Source: Micromussa lordhowensis (Eukaryota; Cnidaria; Anthozoa; Scleractinia; Lobophylliidae). Taken from it: 64,000 bases of DNA. Both the position numbers and the translations under genes were made by a program. The notes under the pieces are model-generated. The model saw nothing but the letters and a program-made list of their open reading frames with translations. It did not search any database and was not told where the DNA came from. The stretch covers positions 2,357,401 through 2,421,400 of the forward strand of contig OZ026603.1 of assembly GCA_964020085.1 (NCBI GenBank), given 5' to 3'. Position 1 is the stretch's first letter. Each line of letters begins with the position of its first letter. Of this stretch, positions 1 to 38,200 are shown in pieces.

Positions 1-127
1 CTAGGTTATTCTGTATTGTCAGCTAATCTAGGCATGGGACTGAAATGTCAATCATGATGCAAGTTTTATATGAAATGGTACTAGCCAGGATAGGTTCTCG
101 CTTTTAGGTTCTGTCTTTTCTTAATAG

Positions 128-26507
<26,380 letters not shown>

Positions 26508-26856
26508 CCTACCACAAAAATTGTTCAATGTACGGTGGTTGGACTTGTGATGGATTTGCAATTCTTGTTCTCCATTCAAATATAACCTGCCCGGATTCTC
26601 AACATATCGACGTCCACTTGATCTCCCGTTGCGTAGCAACTCCTCTGACTCCAACTTGCGGGCTCAGTCTCCGTGCACTCCGCTCATAAATGAGTCATTT
26701 TCTCTTGGTGCCAGTATCGTATTCTTGCTGTCTGGTATCTATATCTGATTTGATATCGCGAAATATCATTTCAAAATTTGAGACGAAGAACTTATCCACC
26801 TGAATTACATTAAAGTAACGCAATAATCATCATGTGGATTGCCACGATATTTCATT

Positions 26857-27120
26857 AGGGAGGGACCATTATTTGTTAGGGGGGAAGGGGGGTTAATTTT
26901 CCTGGGTATGAATCTTTTTCTCACCTTTAGGTTATCCATGAGTTTTTGGGTGGGCAATAGCATGTGCAGTTATTTATAGGAAAACACTTGGTCGGTGTTT
27001 TTCCCCATGCCACCCTTGCACGATAGTTTTCCAGAAGTTTTTGCTGTGCCGGATTTTTTCTGAAAACTGCTCAACTCCCCAACAGCCTCCCCCCTCCCGT
27101 AAAAAAATGGTCCGGCCCTT
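26857..27120. mobile_element. MITE with GGACCATT terminal inverted repeats
   Basis: The left end reads AGGGAGGGACCATTATT and the right end, reverse-complemented, reads AAGGGCCGGACCATTTTT; both are followed inward by G-rich runs. No transposase frame lies between them. The 264 bp length and imperfect TIRs fit a non-autonomous DNA transposon in the TAF1 3' flank. Confidence 0.6.
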
Positions 27121-27261
27121 AGTTAAGGAGTAACTTAGTTTTCAATTGACTTACAAGTGGAAAGCTAAAGATAAAATTTAAGTGTAAGTCATATGAAGTG
27201 ACAACGATAAGGCGCGTTTACCTGTAGAAAACAAAAACAACAAATGTAAACGCGTTGTGTA

Positions 27262-27291
27262 AATAAATAGCTACCCAAGGTCGGAAATAAA
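27262..27291 (+). terminator. Candidate TAF1 polyadenylation signals (two AATAAA)
   Basis: AATAAA occurs at 27262-27267 and 27286-27291, about 755-785 bp after the TAF1 stop codon, on the gene's strand. If used, the 3'UTR would include the MITE at 26857-27120. This is motif evidence only. Confidence 0.35.
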
Positions 27292-28169
27292 ACAAACCAT
27301 TTTTATTGCAGTTGTGTATTACAGGAACTACTAAATAATCTTTACTTTTATCACAATCATGCTGCGTTTGTTTTAGCTTTTCTGTTCGCTAAGAATAGAC
27401 GATTTTCAAATATCGCCACCAACCGCCGCCATATTGAGCAGCACGGAAGTTGGGTAGAATGGCGGCATCATTGGTGCATGAGACTGCTAAGATACTGATT
27501 GTTACTTTGCAAGGAATTCAAAGGCAAGTTTGACATCACTAAAGTTGCGTTATAGAAGCGTTACCTTGTCTCGCAAGACAACGGCTTTGCACCAAAGTAG
27601 GGATCGTGAATAGACCATTTACGAGTTGTCTTTTGCGTCTGAATCCTCGTGCGAATCCATTCCTCATTTCATATAAAACGTTTATATTTTCATGTAAATC
27701 AAACTCAGTTTCATTCGTAAGGTTTTGCACGAGGATTCGTTTTGAAACAGAGCCGCAAGGTAACTCCAAGATTCTTCATGTGATGTTTGAATGTATCATT
27801 TCGCCAGTGGAGCAAATTTTTTCGAACATTTTTCTTGGAGGAACTATTTTTTGCGAACCATGGGAAATTACGCAAATATGGATTGCATAAACTTAGCACT
27901 GCGCAAAATTTCGTGTCACGTGGTAGCCTCTGCCAGGCGTTGCGGAGCACCGCAAAAAAACGCGAGAGAAAGAAAAGGATTATCGGGACATGTGCTACTT
28001 CCCCAATTTTTCCATGGCCATTTTTATTGCGCCATAAATAACTGAACGTCTAGAAGGGGTTACGTTTAGATTGGCTTGGAAGGTGGCAACACTCATCCAC
28101 GGGTGTGTGGGATTGTGGAAATGTTATTTGGTTATTCATGATGTCTAGTGAAACCTTCGTATGTATCGA

Positions 28170-28745
28170 GTGGTCCCATTCTACTTAGTTGCTCGAATTG
28201 CTCGCAAAGAGTAGATAAGTGCTCGTGCTCGCAAAAGTTTTGCAACTGCTCGCATGCTCGGATTCTCATTAAAATTATCTGCCATGTAAGAGAAGCATAA
28301 TTTTTATCTTGGGAAACAAAAATTGACGCATTTTTGTTCTAGCTTTGCTTTGGATAAAAGATATTTCGAATAACAGCTTTTTGCGACCGAAATTCTTTTC
28401 AATAATGATTGTCGCTACTATCCCTAAGATATCCGATTGCAGGAGTGTTTATAGTTTCCCGTCAAATTCGTCTAAAACTAAAGAAAATAACGGTCTGGGA
28501 TATTAATTGAGCTTAGAAATTGAAAAGCTGAACGATTTAAGTGCAACTGAAAAACCACGAAATTCAAGTGAAAATAAGTTTTGACAACTTGGCGCAATAC
28601 AACGTTCCTTTAATAAAAGAGAGGTTTCGGATAGCGGAACATTTACGAAATGCTCGCTGCTTGCAAGACAAATTTGATCACTGCTCGTGCTCGCAAAAAT
28701 AAACGAACTGCTCACTTGTTCGCAAATGCTTGCAAAGACCATTCG
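28170..28745. mobile_element. Possible DNA-transposon remnant with subterminal GCTCGCAAA repeats
   Basis: GCTCGCAAA-like motifs cluster at about 28190-28265 and again at about 28650-28735, separated by about 390 bp of unrelated AT-rich sequence. Multiple short subterminal repeats at both ends are typical of hAT-like non-autonomous elements. Clear terminal inverted repeats and a target-site duplication could not be fixed by eye, so the class is uncertain. Confidence 0.35.
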
Positions 28746-28827
28746 ACTTACCCCTTATTCCGATGAACATAGTCGAAGAGCCAGCGAGCTGCTCACAAGC
28801 AAACACGTACAAGTAATCAGATAAAAT

Positions 28828-28833
28828 TTTATT
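28828..28833 (-). terminator. ALKBH8 polyadenylation signal
   Basis: AATAAA on the minus strand (TTTATT on plus), about 78 bp downstream of the ALKBH8 stop codon. This is the nearest canonical hexamer on the gene's strand. Confidence 0.6.
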
Positions 28834-28910
28834 GCATTAGTAAAGTGTGACAATCGATTCTTTCCTTTACCGCTTCTTAAAGAAGCAACTGTATTTAATC
28901 CAACCCATCG

Positions 28911-31900
28911 TCACTGGTCTTTCCTGAGTACTACGCACCAGTTCCCTTTGTCGTAGTAATGCTTCTCGACCGTCACGTGACTGAGATGGCTACAGAGTTC
29001 CTGGAGCTCGCCATCTTGAAACACGTGATAATACCGATGGTACACGTGACCATCTTTGCCTTCAAAGCCTGACTCGTCAGTTTCTTTTCGCTGCTTGTCT
29101 TGTTGTTTACCTGGTCCGCTGTATTTCCAAGGTACAAACAAGTCTTGTTGCTCAAAGGACTCCCTTGTAGCATTTACCAGCAGTTTTGTCAAATTATTAT
29201 CACTCGAATTTTCAGATTTGTTTGTTAAAGGTTCATTACTTCCAGGAAAAACGTCTGCCACGCTGCTTTCTTTCGGAGACTCGTCTGGGCTACTTTTGTT
29301 GTCTTGTACAGTTCGCTGGTCATTCTTGCCAGTGAAATCCACTTCTTTCAAATGTTTCTTTTTCACTTTCTTGGCTTCCTGTTCTAGAGCCCAGACGTAG
29401 ACTAGCACCAGTCCACCTGGCCGTGTAATTCGCACCAGCTCCCTAAGACCAGACAGACGCCGCTCCGCCGTGGAGAGATGATGAAGAACTGCGATACACA
29501 AACACACGTCAAACGCATTGGTCCTAAAATACAAAACAAGACAATTAGAAATAGTATTAGTTCTTTTTTTAGAACTTATCTTAAGACAAGCCCATAAGTA
29601 AAGGCAAGGAAAAAAGGGGGGAAACACTTCCTTTTTCTTGCTTCTTTTCAATTTTTTTTATCTATTTATTTATTGTTTCAAGCTGCAGTTTTAATAACTA
29701 TGAAGTCATTTCTTTTCAATGCACTTGAAAAACTGACCGGTAAGCAGACTCAATACTGGTGATTGACAATGACATGCAAAAGATAGTGTCAATGAATATT
29801 TCGGTTTATAAAGAAATACAAAATCTCCTTACTGGTGTCATACATGTCTTTTTATTAGTTCTGAGAATTTGGCAGTACATCAAGACAATCCTCTCGTTGA
29901 TAAATCTCTTTTTTATCATCTCTTTCCAGTTCGAAAATGTATTGAAATTGTAAAGCGAAATCGCGTGTGTTTAAAACTCTTGGGAATCAAGTTATTTCTA
30001 GTTAGTTCTCTATACCTGTATGGCAAGGACAAGATGTCGCACACAATCACAGGAAATCCTCGCTCTCTGCAGATAGCCGCGAGGTTGACACTTCTATCGG
30101 AGCCAGTCTTGAATATGTTTTCATTTATCCCAAGATACTTCCCATTCCCACAGCCCACATCAGCCACAAGACTCCCCACGGGCTGTTCTCTCAAAAACTC
30201 CGCAATCTTTGGCCAGGGACTATGGCGGGTTCCGCTGAAATGAGGCGCTATCTTCTCGTACACTTCATGCACGTGTATCTTTTCCAGGCTCTGCGCTTCT
30301 CCAATTGTCTTCGGGACATCAGAAGAAGGTGGAACTGCAGATGGCTTTTTACAGTCGCTTACAGATTTTTGCGAGTCGCACTGAGATGAGAAGGAACAAT
30401 TACAAGGAGTGTGGCGAATTTTTCGGAGCGTCAGCGAGATTCTTGTTTGTCTTTCAAATAGAGTGGTTCCCTCTACAGCTGTTTCTTTCGAAGTGCTCTC
30501 TGCGATGTTTGATTCATGTTCCTCGGAGGGTCCACCACAACTGGCCTTCTTGTCTGATGTGCTTTTTGTACCATAGATGATATCATATTTCCGCGGTGTT
30601 ATACTGAAATCAAATTAATTTGATGATCGATTTTAACGCAACAACATCAAACGAACTAAGATGTATATTCAATCCTGGTATGAACTTGACAAGCTAAAAA
30701 CACATCTCTGTCAAAAAAATCCACCAAAATTATTTGATTTTTTAGAACAGCACTTTTCAAATGGCAGGAATACATCGAGAAGTGAGAATAACTAATGATG
30801 TAAAATGTTCTTGTAAAATTTCTAAATTAAATTCCAAACGTGTTGTTCAATTTGGAAATAAAGTGCTCTACTCCCAAAAAGCTACTTAGCCACATTGTCT
30901 TAATTGTTTCATTTTGAAAAGAGATAATATTTTCTTTTTTGATGAGACATGAAGCAAATTACCTTACCCATGACTCCATAGATATCGGCTTTCTCCAGTC
31001 ATTACAAGCAAACTTCTCCTTGGTAACACAACTGATGCCTGACAACCATCTGGATGACGGAATTCCATGGTGACCTAAACATGTTGATAACATCAATACA
31101 TATTAAAAACTGGATCATAGGATAATGCAATTCAATTCATTGGCTTAGCCATCATGGTATTATACCATTATACCATGCTCTAAAAATATGGTAAGCACGC
31201 ACATAGTTTCTTTTGGGGGAGAGGGGCGTTTTTAATTTTATTTATTTTAAGAATTTAAAGTAAAGGAGAAAACTTTCAGTTTTCTATATGTTGGGGGTAT
31301 TTTTAATAAAACAATTATTCCACTCCAGCTGGTTGGATATGACATGATTGTAGTTAACTTGGCACTACACCACTCATTAACTTTCTATCATTTCATATCC
31401 AACACACGCTTGTGGAATAATTATTGATAATATAACAAGCTCTACGAGTGGACAAGATGGTGCTACATGTATCTTGTCCACAAGTGACTGTTCGCTGTAT
31501 CCTGAAAGAAGAGTTAATTCTCTCTGCCACTGAATAGATCCTCTATTGACCAAGCTTGTTCGGTCAATTTGAGATCAAAGCCTTTTGCATGCATTCATAA
31601 AACTCATTACAACATCCCTTTTATAGCTTCAGTGCATTTCAACTAAACTTACCAGTAATTAAACTAAGCCACCATCTTTATATAATTAGCTTTTGTGTCT
31701 TTTAGGTTTTGACTGTTGGGTGGTGTAATATAATTTTGCTATCCTAATTTCTGCATTTAAACAAATGCATTTACCTGTGATCCAAGGCTGAGTGAGACAA
31801 TTCCATCTTCAAATGCAGAATGAGTGTCCACATGGGGTGGGATGCCTTCAGGAAATAAAGAAGAAAAAAAAAGGTCTCCACAAAAGAACAAGCTCAATAA

Positions 31901-34900
31901 GCAAGTCAAATTTCCTACTCAACATAAGGTTCACAAGATTGTGTCATAAGCTGCTATTTGTAAGTCTTGTCATTGACATCCATATTGGAGTATTCAGTTA
32001 GTATAGGTGGAGGCACAGTGACTTCATGGTTAATGCGCTTGACTCCAGATCAAGTGGTCTGGGTTTGAGCCATGGCAGGGGACATTGTGTTGTGTTCTTG
32101 GGCAAGACACTTATTCCCTTCACAGTGACTCTTTCCACCCAGGTGTATAAATGGGTACTCGCAAATTTAACGCTGAAGGTAACCCTGCAATGGACTAGAA
32201 TCCCATCCAGAGGGGAGTAGAAATACTCCCAGTTGTTGCTTCATGCTACTGAAACCAGAAAAATCTGCAGCATGATGGGCCACTTGGTTAGTATGTAGAC
32301 TTAACCTACCTAACCAATTACATGTAGTATAGGCAATTGTATGAATGTGTGTGCAATTATGGATATACGCTACGAGTGATAGTTAAAACTTCTCTCAAAA
32401 TTGCATGAGTCTTTAGGTGAGTGCAATTTCAAAAATCACAAGTAGTGTAAATCCTTAATTACTTCTCAGAGCTTTCATACAATTACTCATTTATTATGTG
32501 ACTGAGAAAATTACAAACACTCACACTAATTTGCACTGCAGTGCAAATTAAATATTAACAAAAAATGGCTTGCTCTCAGCCAATCACAATGAAGTAATAT
32601 TATCAGTGCTGCAATAAAACTTCAAATCAATCTGAAACCATTTCCCCTTTAATGTAGCTATTGCAACTTTGCTTTTTGTTGCTTGCACACCTCCCTTGAT
32701 TTACCCCAAATGATCCTAGAATTTGCAAACAATTTTTGTTAAGTACAACTGAATTTGAACAGAAAACCATGCAAGCCTAGGATTTTTATAAGCCACAACA
32801 TGGAAGTTTTCTTATACTAAAAGGAATAACTTTTTCAATTAGTAGCCACATCATACCTTGACCAGGCTTGTATTCATTAACAGTCATTTGATCTGGTCTG
32901 AACATGACCTCCTTCTCGGTGCGATCCAGTAGCACATCACAAACACTGGGAATTCCATCAGGTAATGGATTTGATTTGTCCACATTGTTTGTCCCATACA
33001 AAAACTCATAGCCAAAATGCTTGACTCTCCTGTGTCGAAGTTGCTGATTTGCTGTAATGGAGATAAAAAGCCTCATGTATACAGATATAGCTTCTCCTTC
33101 TCTTTACCTGATTAAATATAGTATATATGGGTTATTGACCAAGCAAGGTTAAGATATTAGCCAAGTTCTGGTTTTGCATGTTCATGGACCAAGACAGAAT
33201 CGACATCCATAAACAAGCAAAACAGAATGAAAACAATATCCATCCATCTTGACCTAACAAGCTTGGTGAATAAAGGATTTATTATATGGCTTCTGGGAAT
33301 TTTTTCTTGTGGGACACAGGGTGCAATCCAGAGTGGGAAAGATAGCGCTAATCACAGTGCAGGATTTGGTTCACCTTGCCTGCTCACAGAGCTAGTACTA
33401 TTAAATTCAATTATGTACTTGATAAGTTCAGCATGGAGGGTGGTATCTGAACATACTGTTAATGTAAAAGAGTCAAACTGATGTTAGTATCCATACTAAA
33501 TCATCCCCTTAGCCAGAAACTGTTTTACTGCTTCATTCAGAATGAGTGCACAAGTAAAACATCCCCTATTTTCTGTGGGTGTGCTTTGTCTGTATCTTTT
33601 TTCTCTAAGATGTACATATAGAGTGAGTGACCTTAAGCCCAAAATGGATGATCAAACATTTTCATGCGACATTGATTTGTTGGACCAACTACATTATCAA
33701 TGTAGCATGGGAATCTTTGATCACTTAACCAGCTGGAGCTTTAGAATAAAGGAGAAGTTGCAGAGGTATTTTGTGGCCAAGTGGTTAGAGCACCGGACCT
33801 GGATCCAGGTGTAGTGGGTTAAAATCACCCCTTGACCACTAGCTATTGGTTTTCTCAGTAGTAGTGAGTTTTTCTACTTGGCTATGCTTATAAATAGCAG
33901 GAGGGCAACTGGTCTACCTCCTTCCAGTTATGATTGATGTCATAAAGCCCCATTCAGGAAGAGGTCTATTACACCTACTTTCAGTGTTACGTGCATGGGC
34001 AACATCTTTCAACCTGCCACCTTTTGACATGCTATGTAAGCTGACCTACGTCAAAAATGTAAGCACAACAGACTTCTCTATGGTCAAAATTTGTTTTTAG
34101 TGATGAAGGATGGATTTATTTGACATCAAACTAAGGTTAGGAGTATCAAGAAGTCATTCCAGGAGAAATAAATTGAATATTTTGAATGTTTACAAGCTGC
34201 GAATATTAAAAGCATTAACGGCCCAATTCTACCTGAAGGCACTATTGAGAGCCGATAGACTACACTCAAACTGTTTGAATTATCCCGTAAATCAGGAAAC
34301 ATGCAAAGTCCACAATCTTCTTCAGTCAGCTGAGGTCAGTAATTATCATTTGTCATTTGTTCTGCTAATAACCAGAAAAATTTCCAGTTTCACAGTTAAA
34401 CGGTTTTTCAGCTGTTTAGATAACATGTCAAAAGATGGTGGAAGATGGTCAAAAGATGTCGCCTATGCACGAAATGAAAGCAGGTGTAATACCGCTTCCA
34501 AACACTTAGGTAAATACCTGTTCCTGTAAATTCATTTTCACTGCCATCAGTTCCCCAACCCAGCGCCTGGATCAATTCCTCTTCTTCTGCTCCAGTCACA
34601 AAGTCCTCAATTAACATAAGACCAGTCGGCTTGACCTGATTCTCAATCGCGACGTCATCAGGCACATTTGCGAGGAACGAAAGATAAAACGTCACATCGG
34701 GTCGGGGACATTCTGAAGGGCAATCTAAAACTCGACCATGCACAGTCTCCATTGCTTTCACAGATTCACTGACAGTCTGAAAGCTGATAAAGGAAAAAGA
34801 TCGACCTGGAAACATTAAAAGCCGTTCAATGTTTCCAAACTTCTGAAACAAGCTAACGATTTGATTTCTGTCAACACCGCACATTAATCCTCCATTTCCA

Positions 34901-35055
34901 ACCATCAGGTGCCGAGTTGGCGATTCTGAAACGCTTGCAAGATCGGCGTTATGTCTGCGAAGAGCATGGATAAGTTTCGTTTGCTTTCTTAAGGCCTTTT
35001 TCTCTGCTTTGGTCAATTTACTGGCACAGGATTTGACAGCACTAGAAGTCGCCAT
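28911..35055 (-). CDS. ALKBH8: ALKBH8, tRNA wobble-uridine methyltransferase / AlkB hydroxylase
   Basis: ALKBH8 methylates 5-carboxymethyluridine at the tRNA wobble position (with TRMT112) and its AlkB domain hydroxylates the product. Six exons in transcription order: 35055-34518, 33051-32857, 31845-31775, 31074-30968, 30603-30016, 29523-28911; total 2112 nt, 703 aa (human 664), all phases consistent. The N-terminal RRM follows a [13 protein letters not shown] helix and includes LMVGNGGL. The AlkB domain carries the iron-binding His-Val-Asp in [12 protein letters not shown] (about residue 250), the distal His in ESRYLWSHG (about 303), and [16 protein letters not shown] with the 2-oxoglutarate Arg region. 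The methyltransferase domain has SAM motif I as [15 protein letters not shown] and ends [11 protein letters not shown] chose the ATG at 35055 because it sits in AAGATGGCG and matches the human N-terminus; two in-frame upstream ATGs exist. The gene looks intact. The carboxy part contains a low-complexity Ser/Asn/Asp insert relative to catalytic motifs, as in human. Confidence 0.95.
31303..31436. mobile_element. MITE family AACAATTATTCCA, copy in ALKBH8 intron
   Basis: It starts AAACAATTATTCCACTCC with GTTGGATATGACATGA and ends TTCATATCCAACACACGC then GTGGAATAATTATT. The ends match the copies at 46634 and 47300; the centre differs. Confidence 0.65.
32005..32290 (+). mobile_element. SINE family A copy in ALKBH8 intron
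   Basis: Full-length relative of 8651-8925: GACTTCATGGTTAATGCGCT, GGTTTGAGCC, ACATTGTGTTGTGTTCTTGG, CCTGCAATGGACTAGAATCC, AAATACTCCCAG, GATGGGCCACTTGG. It is antisense to ALKBH8. Confidence 0.8.
33769..33965 (+). mobile_element. SINE family B copy in ALKBH8 intron 1
   Basis: The head TGGCCAAGTGGTTAGAGCAC is a tRNA A-box-like start; the body contains TACTTGGCTATGCTTATAAA and AACTGGTCTACCTCCTTCCA, matching the copy at 18832-19055. Confidence 0.65.
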
Positions 35056-35229
35056 CTTGGATTCTATATTTAAGGGGGAAACCTCAAATCCAAGATTTGC
35101 AGGCTCAGCACTCATTCGATAATCCGCTGACGAGCGACAATCGCGGACCGATTGACTGATCGACTGATCGAAGAGCAAGATATCCAGGAAGAATAATTGG
35201 TTCCACACTTGCGGAGAACAGTGGCTCTT
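35056..35229. promoter_or_regulatory. Head-to-head (bidirectional) promoter interval of ALKBH8 and URAH
   Basis: Only 174 bp separate the ALKBH8 start codon (minus, 35055) from the URAH start codon (plus, 35230), so both transcription starts must lie in or very close to this interval. No TATA box is evident. It contains an imperfect tandem of GACTGATC units at about 35145-35168 and CG-containing stretches. The ALKBH8 start is embedded in CAAGATGGCG, which resembles a YY1 site at a start codon. The promoter call is inferred from gene arrangement. Confidence 0.6.
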
Positions 35230-38200
35230 ATGCAGTCTAACGCAAGATTATCAAGCATACGCAACCATGTAACTCCTGAAAAGGTTAGCGGGTGTATTCA
35301 ATTTTTGTATGTCTTCAAGCTGTAACTGGATTAGGAAACCATTATGCGCCGATCAAATATTCGAAGCTTCAACCACGCCGGGCAACCCCGGGCATTTGAA
35401 CTTTTGAAGATTGGCTCGTTGAAATTCACGCCCCCCGGGTCAAAATTGCGTTCTAATGCCCTACCCAAGTGCCTTGTGTGATCAGCGAATGTTCATTGTA
35501 AAATTTAGCAAAGTCGCGTATTAGTTTTTTGCGCCGCTGTTGGGTTTTTCACTTGCAAACGTCATCCCAGGAGGGGGACTGCCATATAAAATGACAAGGA
35601 GTGGTCGTCGGCCTAAAAAACGCTTTTGGGTGTTCAGCCTCAAGAGGACCAGAGCGGGAGCTTTTATGGTACATTTTAGGGTATTGAGCCGAAAAAATAC
35701 GGCATGAGATAATGTGTTATTGCCCCCGCAGGGTTTTGGCCCAGAGGAGGCATTATAGTCTCCCCCGCGTATACGTATAAAGAATGTGTGAGATATTGGT
35801 GTAGTATGCGGATCAATCCCGATTTGAAGAAACTAGGCGCGCACGGTGGTCCCGGTTAATTTTTCAGTCAGCTCGCAAGGGAGTAATTCTTGCAACCACG
35901 AGCACGAGGAGGAGATTTTATTTGCTGTACGAGGAGGAGAGGATCTTGCCAAAATATATTTTAGGGCTGGTATCTGTCATCACAGCGATTTCTTCATATC
36001 TTGAATTCAAAGGTCATTCGGCAGGTACAGAAGTTGATTTGTCGGACACAAATCAGCAACGGGGTCGACAAACTCGACTCAAACACCACACGCATAAAGA
36101 TCATGTTTATTTCGATCGCTTATTTTTACTAAGTAATCTTACGTGGCGTAGAGCCCATGCGATGGCTGGGTTGACTGGAAGGGATTCAGATGTGAAACTA
36201 AATGTTTTGCGGCGTTTTCTTTGAAGACAAAAAGCATGACCTTAATTTGCATATATGGCGACTGTAAAGCGATAGTTCTGTTTACATCTCGGAAAATAAA
36301 TCTCGCCTTCTGTTCTGCTTTCGAAATACAGTAGAGTCCTCGTATATCCAGACAAACGGTTTGTTTCAGTATCAAACTAGAATAACAGAGTGGTTTGATA
36401 TATTTTCCAGAATGTTCTTCGTGAGAGTATTTGGTAAAGAGTATCATGTGATAGAATGAGTTAAACAGAATGCTTTAAGTCTTTCGATCACATTTATGAT
36501 GAGATGCCTAAGTTACTTGAACAGTATGAGTGATATAGTTTACTAAAAATATAAAATTTCAGTTCATACAATAAATAATAGTTTCCTTTAACGCAGTGGA
36601 ATTTTTATAAGAATTTTATATCCTTGACGGGTAAAATAGATGCGGGGGCAGATTTAGTGTGAACTATTACTAGTGTAAGAATTGATACAGTGGAACCCGG
36701 TTTATGATACGGACACCAACGAGACATGACATAGTGTCCGTATTATTCGGGTGTCCGTATTAAGCAGGCTCTCGGAGAAAATGTCAGGGACAATGTTTCA
36801 TTGATATAAAGACCAAAGCATACAGTTTTACAAGAAAACGTTAATCAATTTCTTAACTGCAACCTCAGGCAGCCCAAGCTCTCTTTATGAACCACAATCA
36901 ACACAACGTGGCATGGAATTATAAGGGTTTATATGAGATTTTCTACAAAATATCCATGGAGGTGGTTAAAAGTGAAAATTCTCAAAAAAATCGCTTACCT
37001 TGTTCCATGTGCTGATTGCTCTCGGTGTGGGTATTTTAAGGTGGCTCAATAGGGTTATGCAAGATCACGAAGCGCGCGCCAGTGACCTCAATCGAAAGTT
37101 GATATTCTCGTTCTTTTTGCTATTTTCCTAATCAAAGCTACTGAAACATAACAAACAAGGGCCAAAAGTTGCTGTTCAACAGTCACCAGTCTGATATCAG
37201 CTTTTAGTCTCAAATTAAAACTACTCAAACATCGCCATTTTTTGACGTTTGTTTGGTTTTGATTTCAATTTTCTTCAATTTCCTTCGGTAAAATTTTCTG
37301 ATATGCTCAAACTGGACAGAGTCTGGCAAGAAGAAACTTTTAAAATCGCAAAAAGTAGGGGTTGTCAAGGTAGTTCTTTCGTTTTTAGCATTTTTGTGTT
37401 TTTTTGGCTAAGCGAAAACCTTGTCTTACAAATTTTTCTGATAAATTGAAAGCAAGGAAAGCTAATAAGGAATAACTTCTCTGCCAAATCTTAAGGAATT
37501 TCACCGAAGGAAATTCGAGAAATCTGATAAGGATTTTTCTATTTTCTCACCTCAATGGGGATTACATCATCAGAATAGGAACTCGCCAAGATTGCTATGT
37601 GAGCATGCGCAAGTTTTCGAACCACGCGCTTTTTTTGATGAGCGACTCGACAATGGCGGTGTCATCAAAATACACACAAGACCTTTCCGTCCAAATCGTT
37701 TTCTTTACGTTTTCTTCTAAATGGTTTCTCTGTTTCTTCTTCTGGGCTGTAATTTGAGCTATATTGTTGACTTGTTCGCTGCTTTGCATGAGCTTGCGTC
37801 AGCTTGCGCGCTCACATTACTAAAGCTCGCATCATCGGTGCGCGCGCTCTTAAAACCCTATGGAGACACCTTAAGTGACTTTTTCTAATCCCGGTTTTCC
37901 CTTCATAAAGAGAGGACAAGGCCAAACACTTTAGCCGAACGAAGTCAAAAATCCCATGCTAAAATGTACCCAAGGCCACAAATCCACCGTAGAATTCAAG
38001 GGCAAAGGTTGATCTTCATTTCAATTCTCTCGTCACACAATCGCAGCCCTGCTAGCAACACCAGGCAGCTCTTCGTGTCCCCAGTAAAATGATAAAATGA
38101 TGGAAGACATCGTTGTCCATTTTATCCTCAACACAACAACTGTTGAAATCAGCTTAGTAACCTTGTCATGTTGGCAAACCACGACTGCTTAGCAACCTCC

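Larger units (their letters stand above)
26508..28910. other. Intergenic region between convergent TAF1 and ALKBH8
   Basis: There is no supportable gene here. The region holds the putative TAF1 3'UTR, a terminal-inverted-repeat MITE (26857-27120), two AATAAA motifs near 27262-27291, a short inverted repeat (GAATCCTCGTGC near 27641 and its complement near 27727), an unclassified AT-rich stretch, a block with clustered GCTCGCAAA motifs at both ends (about 28170-28745), and the ALKBH8 poly(A) signal. Short open frames at 27539-28045 overlap in several frames and look like repeat-derived noise. Confidence 0.6.

Noticed and set aside
27539..28045. Overlapping ORFs in several frames between TAF1 and ALKBH8
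   Set aside because: Multiple frames open at once in repeat-like sequence; no domain and no consistent splice sites.
34110..34529. 139-residue plus-strand ORF
   Set aside because: Overlaps ALKBH8 exon 1 end and its intron on the opposite strand, with no recognisable similarity.
35055..35208. Upstream in-frame ATGs for ALKBH8 (35208 and 35115)
   Set aside because: They would add 51 or 20 residues without similarity to known ALKBH8. The ATG at 35055 has the best context and matches the human N-terminus.
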